Of a stretch of DNA of 64,000 nucleotides, positions 1 through 11,740 are shown one piece after another. This DNA is from Sambucus nigra (taxonomy: Eukaryota; Streptophyta; Magnoliopsida; Dipsacales; Adoxaceae), in assembly GCA_949130495.1 (NCBI GenBank), contig OX422223.1, positions 72,848,751-72,912,750 on the forward strand. Direction: 5' to 3'. The position numbers and the translations under genes were made by a program. The notes beneath the pieces are model-generated. The model was not told the origin of the DNA and ran no database searches. It saw nothing but the letters and a program-made list of their open reading frames with translations. Within the stretch, counting starts at the first letter, position 1, and every line of letters begins with the position of its first letter.

Positions 1-445
1 AATTTGGCAGTGCGTTTTCGTCAAAAGTCTTGAGAAAAAGTGATCCACGACCAGGTATTTATAAGAATAAAAAATTCTTAAGGTGGCGGGGTCGTTCGAA
101 CGACATTGCATCTCGTTCGAACGAAGCAGCAATTTTGCTTGAACGAGTTGCTCCAAACAAAAAATTATTTTCAAAACTCCGCCTATAGGTCTTAGAAAAA
201 TTTATTTCTGAAAAGTCAAAACCTTTTTCGTATTTTTGATAAAAAAAATAAACATCCCAAATATAATTGTATGAATTAATTGAAACTCTAAATCGTTTAA
301 TACCTTTTGGGATGCCGGGAAGTCTTCAAACTTGGAGATGATTGCGTTTGGTTTATCTTAACATTACATGATAACTTGTAATTATATACACCAAACTAGC
401 CTAATGTTATGCTATGAACAATCCTGGAAAATTGTTCTTCTAAAT
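1..445 (-). repeat. 3' LTR of Copia-L, cut by the window start
   Basis: Similar to 5323-5510 over its first 178 bases. The remaining 270 bases up to the polypurine tract have no counterpart at the right end because that LTR is truncated there. The boundary near 440-445 is inferred from the adjacent polypurine tract; the usual TG start is not clear. Confidence 0.6.
56..124 (-). promoter_or_regulatory. U3 promoter: TATA box and palindromes (left LTR)
   Basis: On the minus strand CTTATAAATA (56-65) is a good TATA box. Upstream of it lie two perfect palindromes, GTCGTTCGAACGAC (91-104) and TCGTTCGAACGA (113-124), followed by a degenerate copy near 140-155. Their function is unknown; the position is typical of LTR enhancer repeats. 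Confidence 0.55.
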
Positions 446-457
446 CTCCCCTTTTGG
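446..457 (-). other. Polypurine tract of Copia-L
   Basis: The minus strand reads CCAAAAGGGGAG directly before the presumed 3' LTR, the expected plus-strand primer position. A second purine-rich block of the same style lies near 850-866. Confidence 0.5.
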
Positions 458-2376
458 CTATGATGCTACAAAACAAACAAAATGTCCGGACACAAAATTA
501 AAATCAAAATCTCCTAGTATAAATACAAAGATACTAATACCCTTCCCAACCCTAGAAAAATGGAATATCATAAGTTTCTTCGTCTTTAAAAACTTTATCT
601 TCCCTTTTCCAAACTTGTTTTCATCCGTATGTTTGAGCATTCTGTAATTAGGTATTTGCACACACAAGACAACAACCATATACCTTCGTGACGCATCGAG
701 TTTGATACGAGATAAACATAAATCAAAATATCAACGAGATAAATATTAATTAGATAGACATAAATCATATCAGATCAAATCAAGTCCTCCCCATAATACA
801 AACTCTAAAATCCCCCATAAATCAAACTATTTTAAAACTCCATTTTAATTTTCTCTCCCCCTTTGTTTTAATCAAAATGGACAAGGCGACAAAGAAGTAA
901 AACAATAAGCATTAAGTGCAAGGCATCACAACTACAAACCATACCAACTATTTTTTATATTTTCAATTTTCAAAAAAAAACTTACAAAATATCATACGAT
1001 ACCGTATATAATATATGAAAAATATACCAAACCAAATTCGACACACATATATAGGTATAAACAACCACAACACATGACATAAAATACATAAGCGAACACA
1101 CTAGCATAGTATCGATGTGTCCAAGCGTGTGGAATGAAATGAATGGGTGTGAACTAAACACAAGTGAGTTATAACCCAAACACTCAAATATGTTCAAGAA
1201 GTTCTAATTGACCGCAAAATTTTATCAAACTAAGATTTAGCCTCAAGTGACAAATAAATTTGAACTTAATGAACAAAACAAGCCCAATGCACACAAGCCT
1301 AGAATTTTAATGATTCTACAAATCAATAGCGTCATGAAAAAATCTTAACAAGGATACATTGTCATTGTGCAAACCCGTTGATGTTTCCATCTAAACACCC
1401 TCAAAATAATACTTTTCTTTTATTTTGAATGAATATATCAAACTAAACAAATTGGCCCATTTTTAGCATATTATTCTTTTTATTGCCATAATTTTTTCTC
1501 GGGCCCTTTTAAACAATGGCTTTCACAACGAGTCAATTTTACACTCTCGCAGCGCTTTTTCGTGCACACTCATCATAATTCAATACGAAATTAATCCTCA
1601 TGGGAAACAGTTCTTACATGCACAAATCCTCCATAGTCAAATAAACATGCAAATGACAAGAATGATAGGAGAACATCTCACCATGCTTAAATATACATCA
1701 TGAAGTCAAAATCCAATAAGCTCCTTCATGTGTGTGTGTGGGCATCAACAAAGTCTAATCCATTCAGAAAATCAATGTCGAAACAACTCCATAAGCATGG
1801 TTAAGATCAATTCAAGCATTTAAAGTCATAACCAAATATCCTAGCCACATGGAAATTGCGTAGTGAATTGGATAAAAACATACCAATATGCCACACTAAG
1901 TGTGTAAAACTAATACACAAGAAGCGATAATCTTTTTGACTTTTCAAAATATTTTTTAAAAAAATAAAATATTTTTTGTATTTTTAAAAAAACATATAAA
2001 CCAAAAATCTTTTTGTATTTTTCCAAAAATTTTCAAACCCAAAAATTGAATACAAAAAGTAAATGTCAAAACACTTAGTAAAAATACATCATGAAACTAC
2101 AACTAGTGTATGACAAAAATCATGCAACCAATCAAGGATATGAAATAGCAAGTTATGCATCATGTGCAAACATGTGAGAATCAACACGTTTAAAATTTAG
2201 CATCTCTAAAAGAGATTTTCTAACCCAGACGGATGTGAAATGACGACACAGGGTTTTGTAAACCAACTAAACACTAGATTTTGACATCCTAAAATCTTTT
2301 CCAAGATCAAAACAACATCTCCTAAGGTGACTTTTCCTACCACAGTGTGAACTTGTGTAAACGGGAAGAATGTTAC
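458..2376 (-). other. Copia-L 3' internal region, no gene seen
   Basis: AT-rich DNA that should hold the 3' part of the element. I found no reverse transcriptase, RNase H or integrase motif in either direction. Short open frames here have no recognisable domain and look like chance. Either pol has decayed beyond recognition or the element never carried it. Confidence 0.5.
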
Positions 2377-2565
2377 CTAAAGTGCGATCTTTTCTAATGT
2401 CCTTAGAATTTGTCGAACCTCTAAAAAAATAATGGTCTTGGCTTTAGCAACAGAAGTATTAGGAATATGTGTGCCATTACCATTACTACTAACACTACTC
2501 GAGTCTAGCGAATTCTTTTTTAACATCAAAATTTTAGACTCCAACAAAGAATTTGACTCTTGCAA
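2377..2565 (-). pseudogene. Gag-like coiled-coil fragment of Copia-L
   Basis: A 62-codon frame with heptad-like leucine spacing and a Ser/Asn-rich middle. It resembles the long coiled-coil part of gag in SIRE/Maximus copia elements rather than a catalytic domain. It lies on the same strand as the LTR orientation and is separated from the second fragment (4348-4608) by the solo LTR, so the two were probably parts of one reading frame. Assignment is by composition and position only; no zinc knuckle is visible. Confidence 0.35.
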
Positions 2566-2692
2566 AATTAGGAATTCCTTCTCTAAATTTTCAATTACTC
2601 ATAGAAGGTTATCACGCCCACTCTTAAAATAAGGAAACTTATCCCTAAGAGTCTCTTCACGTGCCAGAAAATCAATAAAAATATTTTTGTCC

Positions 2693-4289
2693 TGATCGAG
2701 GTGGAAACCGAGCGTCTGTGTAAATATGCTCGTCGTTTTTATCGGCTTCCAGCCGCAATACAAAAACCTAAAATTTAACTACACTCTTGTGGAGTATAGT
2801 GGCTAGTTTGGGTTCGAATCCACAGGGAAAAAGGACGATCTCGTTTTGATGACATAAGGTAGGTTAATTAATCCTAAAGTTGACATTAAAAACGTAAGAT
2901 AAGATGATTATATGATTATGGGATTAATTCTACTAACTAAATGCAAACTAGATTAAACTACTAACTTAACTACGTGAGAAAAATTAACTAACTAAGAATG
3001 AATTAATATGACTAAGGAAAAATAGGTTAGGAATTCAATCCCCCAAACCCTAGTTTGTTGCCCAGTACAAAACTAGTCGTAAATTAATTAATTGATCAAA
3101 CCCGATATTTAATACTCCCAAGTATTACATATATAAGGGATCGTAGCCCGCACAGTATGTAAGCAAAGGACGAATAAAGTGGTGTCGTATTAGCTACACG
3201 TGCGTTGCATTCTTAAACATCCCGGTTACCTAGGGCAAATGAGATCAAAAGTCTTACAACGTTTGTGATCACCATACAACATGATCTAATCAATTATTAA
3301 ATTTAGAGAACAAATTTTATACCCATGCAAACCACATCGGGTTGGGTTCATTCATCCCAACCCTTAAAAACCTAGCCTAACATGGCGAAATTAGTGAAAA
3401 CTACGTTATCTATGTTGCATGAACTCATAATTTCTTGGAAAGAGATATTAAACATGAAAAATAATAATAAAAGTGTTGGAAATAAAATTTACCAAGATTT
3501 AAGAACAAAACCATGAAAGAAGAAATCAAAGATTGAAGAAAAACTGGAAAAACTCTTGAATTAAAGGTGCAAAATATGTAAATTCTTCTCCTAGATGTTC
3601 CTACTTATTATGGAGATTTTACATGAATGAAATCTGAATAAAAAGATTACTAATGACTAAATATATAGGCTAGAGGTAGTTTAGAAGAGTCCCTAAAACA
3701 TAAAACTCTTTTGGCTAAAAGATAAGGACAAAATAAAAATCCAGTATCTGGAAATTTGTCACACTTCGAAAGCGTGACTAATTTTATAACGGATCTGGAG
3801 CGTGACTAATGACCGGATCGATCCCCTAAATATGCCTGATGCAGTGAATTCTAGAGGCCGGATCGATCCTTTTATTTTGGAAAACGGATTGGTCCGTTTT
3901 TTCTGACTTGACTTCTCTTTATTTCCCCTCAACTTCAAATGACCATAACTTCTTCACCGTAGCTCGGATTGAGGTTCTATTTTTTGGATTGTTCTTGTAA
4001 TTGAAAGCTCTACAACTTTACAGTTGGCCTCACCTCCGGGCTAAGGCTTCAAAATTACAAAAATTCCCTTCAACTCTCCATTTCCGGGTTTCATTCACTG
4101 TTTCGAGTTCTCTTTCGCACTAACTTGCAGAGATACTTGTAAAACATATAAGAGATACAAAAAACACGAAATAATTGCCAAAAAGGATTAATAGCATAAA
4201 TATGAGATAAATTCAAGCTATTTACAATGCATGGGAATATAAAAATACCAAAATTAAGGGGACAAATGTGAAGAATTTATGCCTAATCA
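2693..4289 (-). repeat. Solo LTR, Athila-type, inside Copia-L
   Basis: The block starts TGATCGAGG and ends GCCTAATCA and is flanked on both sides by TGTCC (2688-2692 and 4290-4294), a perfect 5-bp target duplication. On the minus strand it begins TGATTAGGCATAAATTC, the same start as the Athila-like LTR at 33324. Its length (1597 bp) is within a base of that LTR. No internal domain is attached, so it is a solo LTR left by recombination between two LTRs. It interrupts the gag region of Copia-L and is therefore younger than that element. Confidence 0.85.
3658..3897 (-). promoter_or_regulatory. U3 promoter of solo LTR: TATA and palindromes
   Basis: The minus strand has a TATATA box at 3658-3668. 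Upstream of it are GGATCGATCC twice (3815-3824 and 3860-3869), both perfect palindromes, and a near-palindrome at 3884-3897 (ACGG....CCGT). These occupy the same place as the GGACCGGTCC series of the Athila LTR. Confidence 0.55.
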
Positions 4290-4347
4290 TGTCCTCTTTA
4301 GCCCAAACACAAACCCTAGAATTTTATAAGTCCTCTAATTATTTTTC

Positions 4348-4608
4348 TCACAATAGGCCTCTATCATCACTCTCCTTTTTGGATAATTTTAAAGCATTAA
4401 AGTTACAATCCAAAGACACAAATTTCTCAAGATAAAAATCTCGTTGATTTTGAACCGTTTGCAAAAGATCCATAGAGGATTTAAAACAACAATTTTCTTT
4501 TTCCAAAAAATCAATTCTTTTCACAAACGTTAAATTCAAACTATTTAAATCATTGAAACTTTGACTCGTGTCATTAAAGAGGTGCATCCGATTACATAAG
4601 TACTCCAT
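4348..4608 (-). pseudogene. Gag-like coiled-coil fragment of Copia-L
   Basis: An 86-codon frame rich in Leu, Lys, Glu and Asn with heptad spacing (for example DFLEKENCCFKSSMDLL), as in the coiled-coil stretch of Maximus/SIRE gag. It begins about 100 bases after the primer-binding site on the minus strand, earlier than expected for the middle of gag, so the gag N-terminus is missing or decayed. No cellular protein is suggested. Confidence 0.35.
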
Positions 4609-4705
4609 CGAAAAAATTATGATTTTTCACAAAACATATTTAAAAAAATCAATATCACACAATTTTACGGAACACAAGGATCTCTCGATAACTTAAAGAA
4701 ACCCA

Positions 4706-4716
4706 CTCTGATACCA
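4706..4716 (-). other. Primer-binding site (tRNA-Met type) of Copia-L
   Basis: The minus strand reads TGGTATCAGAG, complementary to the 3' end of initiator tRNA-Met, three bases after the LTR end at 4720. It is a useful contrast to Copia-A and Copia-B, which lack such a site. Confidence 0.85.
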
Positions 4717-4719
4717 ATT

Positions 4720-5510
4720 TGTAGAGTGGGGAAACTCTCGGCGGGGTGATTTCAACTACAAGTTTACACAAGTCCAATTAACTTAATATTGCAATTTTAT
4801 TGACAGAACTTGTTATCTCACACATAAATATTACAACACCAATTAATTATGATGAAATCACTATTCAATTGATTTTATCTTGTTTAATCCTAAACATACA
4901 TCTATGATGATAAAACAGAAAAATCAAACCATGCAAATTCGACACGATCAATTTCAGGAAAAAACCCTTTCGGGTAAAACTTTTTATTTCACTATAAACT
5001 GTAAATCGCAACTTACACGGATTACAATGAAATCTGCAATGGATTAACGTGCAGAAACCCATAAGAACAAGCAGTTCTGAATCAGCAAGGAGAACCCTCG
5101 AGCCGTCGTAATGACCATAATCGTATTCATTAGCCTAGAACCTCCCTGAAGTGGCACCTAGTCAGCCATGGAGTGCCTCTCCAAAAAGTGTATGCAAATA
5201 AATACAAAACCATCTTGAGAAAAAGTGCCTCTCCAAATATTTCACAAGACCAATATTCAAGGATGCTTTGTGGTGAATTAAAAGGGTGTTTTGACACACA
5301 AAACTTGAAGAACTTTTTCCTAGAATTTGGCACTGCGTTTTCGTCAAACGTCTTGAGAAAAAGTGATCCACGAACGGGTATTTATAAGAATAAAAATTCT
5401 TAAGGCGGTGGGGTTGTTCGAACGAAACAATAAGGTCACTTGAATGACCTACTCCTATCTCTTGAACGATTTCTCGCTCGAACGACTTGCTCCGAAAAAA
5501 AATTGTTATA
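4720..5510 (-). repeat. 5' LTR of Copia-L, 5' end lost
   Basis: In plus coordinates it starts TGTAGAGTGGGG beside the primer-binding site. Similarity to the left LTR runs from 5323 to about 5505 and then stops abruptly, so the distal U3 is deleted or replaced. Confidence 0.7.
5379..5500 (-). promoter_or_regulatory. U3 promoter: TATA and diverged palindromes (right LTR)
   Basis: TATA box CTTATAAATA on the minus strand (5379-5388). Upstream are several TTCGAACGA-like copies (near 5417-5425, 5461-5468 and 5474-5485) and a near-palindrome GGTCACTTGAATGACC (about 5432-5447), diverged from the left LTR copies. Confidence 0.45.
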
Positions 5511-6132
5511 TTATAGTTCTTTTGTGTTTGTATACATCTACACAGATCTCGGGTGTTGAGTGTGTAGTGTTTGTGTGTAGTCACGATTACCTGGGTGTTA
5601 TTAGGTTGGTTGATTGTCAGACAATTTAAATTGTATTTAGAGTAGGCTGGGTATACGGGCTTGTATTTGCTTAGTTTAAATCATTGTCAACTGGTGGAGT
5701 GTAATTGGTAATTGGTAATAGTGGACTTGGGGGTGTGAGTTGTCCTTGGACTAGGGACACGGGGTTTTTCACCACGGTAGTTTCCTCGAGAACATATATT
5801 AGAATAAATAAAAGAATCATTGAACCCAACCTCCATAATACGAGTAAATAAAAGAAAACCATGACTCCGGATGGAGATATGAGCTACCACAATATACTAG
5901 AATAAATAGCCACGAATCATTGAACCACTCATGCATAAATTAATTGAGTGCTATCTCTCGTTACACAAACTTGTATTAGTATATCACTGCTCATTAGTGT
6001 GCATTCCTAATTCATTTGTTCAGGAATTTCCATTGGTATCGTATTTAGCCATTTAACAAAGGTATGCACTTTTAAATTATACTTTTATGTCATTCAAATT
6101 TAGGCTTTTTTCCCTTAGGCATCTTTACCATG

Positions 6133-6188
<56 letters not shown>

Positions 6189-8837
6189 TCGTCACATCCT
6201 TTTGTAATAATCATTGTATTACCACTCCTAGTTCTCTTTGGAATTTTATCACATAGGTAAATAACAAAAGGTCCCATAATCAGGACAATTACTCAATCGA
6301 TTTTCCTCATAATCATGAATTATCAATATTGCATCCCCAACTCTATTTTCTCACAAGATAAAAAAATATCCATTATAAAACATCATCGCCCATCATATAT
6401 ATAATCTTATTATACCTCCCCTATTTTTCCTAACTCCTAACAGGAGTACACTCCATGTTGGGACGTCTTATAAATGAAATACAAACAAGCAATGCCCCAC
6501 CCCCACCCCGATACATTTTTGTCTAGCCAAGTTAGTTGTATAATCTAAAGATTTTCAAACATCCCATTCCCCCCATAAGTACTAACATAATAATCAATTA
6601 TAATTTTTCATTTATAAATTTTGTCTAACTAATAGATATTTCATCTTGGTATCATTATCATCTTATCATTTTACTTAAAAGAATAATTGCGTATTAACTT
6701 TCATAACTATACCATGGGGACTAATGTATTATTATACATCTAATCTTTCACATCCGTTGTATAAACCTTTTTACAAATCATGTCATCACAATATTGTATT
6801 CATTTCCATTATCATTCCCTATATGTATTGTACTATAACGTAAATATGTGTATACTAACTGTATTCATATATCCTAAGAAACATTTATTTGACTCAATCA
6901 TATTTTATCAACTTCCTATAATTATAGGCACATCTAATTTCGTAATGAATCCCGTGATACAATATTCACTTGCCACTTTAATATGTCATATTAACTGTAA
7001 ATTTCATTACTTGTTAAATACTTGTGAATTACCACTTCTCTACTACTTCCCTCATTATTTAAATATTGTTCCATTTATGTAACAAATTGATTTAGTATGT
7101 GTTAAATTTGTGAATCAAAATCCTATAAGTTATTCAAACTATTTTTGATTAAATTTGAGTCCCAAATATAGATATATACTTATCTCATTTTACGGTATCC
7201 AATGTCATTTTCAGGATTAATATACCATAATAATTGTTTAAAGAGAATTATGTTCCCATGTTCGATTAAACCCATACATCCCTTTATCAGTCATATTTTA
7301 GTGTCATAAGTCTATGTAATAATTCATTTATCAACTACATACTACGCTAGCATATACGCCATCCATATAATATTACAACAACACATCATTAACTTAATAG
7401 TATATTACCCTAATAATATCAACACCTTTAGATTTATGGGGTTATATAACTCGGATGACACTAAACATATTTTAATAATATGTATTAATCCATTTGTCAA
7501 CACCATAGCCAATATTTCGCTATTTTCAAATTAATATATCTACATGTTTATTATAAGTCTTCTTATTCCTAATTTGATCAATAATGGATCCATGTCTAAC
7601 AATACCACTTCTCACAATTTCCCAACTAGTATATACAATGTTGCATAATCTCAAATATATTTTCTACTTTTCAAAAAATGTATACTTCCTTTATAACTTA
7701 GTCCAATTTAATCGATTATATAACAACAATAGCTTTTGATTTATAATTACATTGTATCAAAGATAATTCTAATTCCATTTTCATATTGGATTCGTTCTCA
7801 AGAATACTTATTAAGCTTCAAACATTATTATCATGATTGCAAATTCACAACACCATTCCATAGTCATAAGTACCAATATTATCAATTTCATTCAAAGATA
7901 TGAACATGAGTCATTAGGTTATTCTTTTCGTAATTAAGTTTCTAACCTTTTTAAATCTCAATTAACAAGGAGTTTGGGCAATACTTACTATATTTAATAA
8001 TTAATGGGAAAGTTGAGAGTATACTTGACTTTTGGACATAGAATTCTGAAATGATGAAAATTATGATACTCTATTTCTCAATATCCAAAATTCGATTCCA
8101 GAAATGAAATCTCCACGAAAAATCAAGTTAGGTCCTTATTTTGTTTCATTCCAAAATCCTAAGAGAATGTATCCTAAATTAAGGTTGAAAAGTCAAAATT
8201 TGCATAGCAGAAACCCAGAATAGCTCCCTTCAAATCACCCTCTAAGCATGATATCGACCTACGACACTGCTAGAGACCTAGGACACCGCATAGCTTAAGA
8301 CCCCACTATAGTGGCCCTAAACCTCCATTTCTCTCCTTCATTGGTTTTCTCTTTATTTTCTCTCTTTCCCCCCTTCTTTTCTCTTCCCTTTTTCTCCAGC
8401 AGCCTACCATACATTTATATTTATGTTGTGACGTTAAACTTTGACCTAACTTGGAACCTAATCCATGTACAATTACACTTTTACCCCTAAATTAATAATT
8501 AATCCAACAAGTCCCTCATTTATTCTTTTAATTATTATAAACTGTCTAAAAATCATATAAATTCATCTTGGCTGATTGAATTACATTACTAATAAAATTG
8601 AATTAACTATCAACCTAATTTTAATATTATTAAATTTACAATAAGTCACACAACTACTTTTAATTAGCATAAAATCCCAACATTTGTGTAAATCAAAATT
8701 GCATTATTTGTTTCAATAGCTTAACATAATAATTTATTGTCAAAGATTTCATTACTTAATTTATTATTTTCTTGTGATATTTTTACTATTTACTTATTTA
8801 TTTATTTATTTATTAAAAATATGGGTTATTAGAAATT
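5511..8837. other. AT-rich DNA without genes
   Basis: No convincing coding region in either direction; the longest open frame (6780-7082) has low-complexity composition and no domain. A degenerate direct repeat with about 97-bp offset lies near 5792-5827 and 5889-5925. The stretch 7940-8835, with pyrimidine-rich blocks near 8320-8400 and an end resembling GGGTTATTA, could be a decayed gypsy LTR, but I could not find both ends. Confidence 0.6.
6137..6186. repeat. (AT)n microsatellite
   Basis: About 25 uninterrupted AT dinucleotides. Confidence 0.95.
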
Positions 8838-9335
8838 TCCCCCATCAACATCAACAAAATGCACCTCGTGTACCATTTGGTTGCTAAACCATCCAACTCC
8901 AAGACCTCCATATGCTCCAGATGGCAACTCAAAACACGTAGACAATGAACTCCCCACACAAGGGAGTGGCCTATATCCCAAAGGCTACATACACTATATG
9001 CTTAGTAAAAGTATAAGATCAATCCACTGAAAGATATTACCCACCAAAGGGGAGCCCGGTAAAAGCAAAGTGATATAAAGAGGTCATGGTCATCTCCTCT
9101 ACTGGTAGCTGAAAGGTGTTGGTGGTGCCCCACTAATGCACCCTTAGAATAGTCATGATTGCCGCACACTATCAAAAAACATTCGTCGGCAGGCTATCCT
9201 ACAGCATACCAAAACCCACAACATATAAGAAGGCTCGCAAAATAGAGGCACCCGTGCCAAGCCCTCCTCGCCAATCCCCCGAAACCCTGATACTGTCACG
9301 GTCAGAATCCTATAGAATATGCAACATATAAATAC
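8838..9335 (-). pseudogene. Plant mobile domain (PMD) protein remnant
   Basis: The minus-strand translation contains WGTTNTFQLPVEEMTMTS followed by FAFTGLPFGG. This layout, an aromatic W..TTNTF then EMT.T and a TGLP..GG turn, is that of the plant mobile domain family (Transposase-like PMD, related to the MAIL/MAIN proteins and to domains captured by transposons). Several stops (for example after the GG turn) and frame breaks make it a pseudogene. The 3' side cannot be followed confidently. It ends just before the Copia-A insertion. It could derive from a cellular PMD gene or from a PMD carried by a transposon; the sequence does not decide. Confidence 0.45.
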
Positions 9336-9351
9336 ATACTAATAAAGAAAT

Positions 9352-10422
9352 TGTTATGTCTACTATTTATAAATAACAATTGTACAGAATTATGAACAAT
9401 TAATATAATGACAGAATTGAAACAGAATTATAGAAATGAAATACTTACTAGAATTTGCAGAACTAATAATAATTAGAAAGAAATCCGAGCCCTGTTGAAC
9501 AGTCTCCTTAAGACAAAATTATTCCTCCAACATGCTTGAGTTTAATGAATAATTGTCTCCCAAGATAGAACGGATTTTCGGATTAATCAAGCAGCACAGC
9601 AATGACTAATCCCAGCGAACACAATTTCTGTGTTTTGTACTCAACACAACCAAGAACATGTAATGCAGAAATGAAGAAAAGAATTTTCTGGGCAGAGGAA
9701 ATAATGCAGTAGCATTTTCGGGATTTTGGAGGGTTTATTTTTCAGTGTTTAAAACTGAGGGGGAAACATTTTATTTATAGTAAATGTTTTGACAGTTGGG
9801 AACAGTCAAAACCGAAATTAACTGTCAAAGCAGTTAATTTCGTTAACTGCTGACTCTTGGAATTAACTGATTATCAGTTAATTAAAGATTAATTAATTCC
9901 GTAATTAATTAATTAAATTAAAGCCCAGAAAGTTAATTAGATTCGGCCCAAAAATTTAAGAATTTTTATAAGCCCGAGCTCGAGCCCGAACCGAACCGAA
10001 CCGAACCGAACCGAACCGAGCGCGCGTGTGGACCTTTGACCGAAAGTCAACCCAAGCATAGCTTAGGTCATCTCCCCTTCAAAGAGTTAGGATACCCCAA
10101 AGGCATCCAAGCCTTAGTCCATCAATCGGGTTTTATTAACTCATCATTTTTCCACTACTCTTCCAATGTGGGACAAGAGTTAAAACATACCCAATACATT
10201 AACTTTCATTGCTTTATGAGTCACTTTGGGGACATAATTATCATTCATAACTTATTGAAATTGGACATATGAATATACTACATTAATCTCCTTGCGGAGG
10301 TGAACGCGTTCGTATATGGTCCCACAATTTCCGTAGTGTGGGTCCCACCTAAATTTGAGCTCAAAGTTGCTCAAAAATCTGGACAGCTTTATAATACCCA
10401 TTTAAGTTCCAATTTTCCAATA
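9352..10422 (-). repeat. 3' LTR of Copia-A
   Basis: 1071 bp, matching 15486-16531 apart from substitutions, a (CCGAA)n-like run at about 9988-10019 that differs in the other LTR, and small indels near the right end. The right terminus reads CCAATA where the other LTR has CCAACA. Confidence 0.9.
9771..9883 (-). promoter_or_regulatory. U3 promoter: TATA with hairpin MYB-like sites
   Basis: Minus-strand TATA box CTATAAATAA (9771-9780). Upstream lie CGAAATTAACTG (9813-9824) and its exact inverse (9831-9842), 6 bases apart, then AATTAACTGA (9861-9870) and its exact inverse (9874-9883). Each arm holds TAACTG or CAGTTA, a known plant MYB-binding core. Function is inferred only from motif and position. 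Confidence 0.55.
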
Positions 10423-10434
10423 ATCCCCCACATG
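10423..10434 (-). other. Polypurine tract of Copia-A
   Basis: The minus strand reads CATGTGGGGGAT directly before the 3' LTR. Confidence 0.75.
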
Positions 10435-11014
10435 AATGATATATCGCTATAAATAAAACAAAACAAATGCTGATGCAGATGCAGACACAGGTTGAGTAAA
10501 ACTGAAGACTTATTGCATCGGGAGAAGTAGCCTAGTGGCCTTGAACTTTCCTTAGTGATATACTATCGGATTTACTTGGTTAATCAGTAGACTTCACGTC
10601 CTTGAACCGTCAACCATTTTTGTAAACCTAGACAACAGTATTCACACAACAATTCTTCAACACAGTTGGTTCTCACGTTTGTGTTCATTTTGGCCGTGAA
10701 CACCATTTGGTTCCGCAAGTATTTTAGAGAATATGCCTTTCATTATTCTCATAGAAGTGGCCCCCTTCTTACTTACGTAGGTGACTTCCATAAAGAGTAT
10801 TCTGCAATACCCCACTTAGACGTACTAAGATATAGATGTCATTAAAAGCATAACTTATCCTAATTTCGTGGCAGATATGCACTGTCTCATCTTTGGAATG
10901 GATAGGATGATATATCCTCCAGTGCTTACTGAATACAACGTAGTTCGGTTTGCCCATTTAATCTAGATCTTGGGATCTCCAGTCAGCTAGGTTGGGTTGC
11001 CACTATATTGATTC

Positions 11015-11740
11015 TTATTTATTTATAGGCTTTAGACCCATTCCTCTCGATGATCTTTCAACTTGCTCTCGGTTTAACCCTTTCGTTAGTGGATCTGATA
11101 TATTATCTTTTGACTTTACATAGTCAATTGTGATAATTTTCGTTTGAGAGAAGTTGTCTAACGGTATTGTGTCTACGACGAATATGTCGTGACTTTCCGT
11201 TATACATGTGATTTTGTGCCCTTCCAATCGCTGATTGGCTATCTCAATGTATACATATTGCGGGCACAGGTTTAGACCAATTTGGAACATCCTCTAAGAA
11301 ATTTTGAAGCCATTCAGCTTCTTCTCCAGCTTTGTCTAGTGCAATGAATTCAGATTCCATTGTCGATCTAGCAATGCACGTTTGTTTTGAGGATTTCCAA
11401 GATACGGCTGCACCTTCGAGGGTAAACACATACCTACTCGTAGACTTAGAGTCTTTTGTATCAGATATCCAATTTGCATCGCAATGTCCTTCAAGAACAG
11501 CTGGATATTTTGAGTAATGCAATCCATAGTTTTGAGTATATTTTAAATAACCCAAAACTCTCAATATTGCTTTCCAGTGATCTTTTCCTGGATTACTCGT
11601 AAATCGACTTAGCTTACTTATTGAGGATGCTATGTCTGGTCGCGTACAGTTCATGATATACATTAAACTGCCGATAATACGAGAATATTCTAGTTGAGAT
11701 ATGCTTTCACCATTATTTCTTGCTAGATGTAAATTTACAT
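11015..11740 (-). pseudogene. Copia-A RNase H, end of pol
   Basis: Type I RNase H removes the RNA strand of the RNA-DNA hybrid during reverse transcription. The frame at 11244-11663 covers MNCTRPDI..., the linker after RT, then the core: EGHCDANW (first Asp), the [10 protein letters not shown] block (Glu), and a later Asp region. The C-terminal part at 11030-11120 ends DYVKSKDNISDPLTKGL, the usual end of copia pol. Between about 11120 and 11250 the frame is disturbed. Another break near 11660-11740 separates it from RT. The conserved order and sequence leave no doubt about the family. Confidence 0.85.

Larger units (their letters stand above)
1..5510 (-). mobile_element. Copia-L: decayed Ty1/copia-like (Maximus/SIRE-type) element
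   Basis: Bases 1-178 match 5323-5505 closely, so the two ends are LTR copies. A reverse-oriented tRNA-Met primer site (4706-4716) abuts the right LTR, and a polypurine tract (446-457) abuts the left one, so the element reads right to left. The internal part is only about 4.3 kb, of which 1.6 kb is a later solo LTR. I see no protease, integrase or reverse transcriptase, only coiled-coil gag-like fragments. The left LTR continues beyond the window, and the right LTR loses similarity near 5510, so its 5' end is deleted or rearranged. The Maximus/SIRE label rests on the GGGGAGATTT-type polypurine tract following a GCATCAT-like motif and on the gag style. It may be a non-autonomous derivative. Confidence 0.7.

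Noticed and set aside
6780..7082. 100-codon open frame
   Set aside because: AT-rich chance frame, no domain, no conserved composition, no neighbours to support it.
7940..8835. Possible decayed gypsy LTR
   Set aside because: One end resembles GGGTTATTA beside a purine tract, but no matching second end or target duplication was found.
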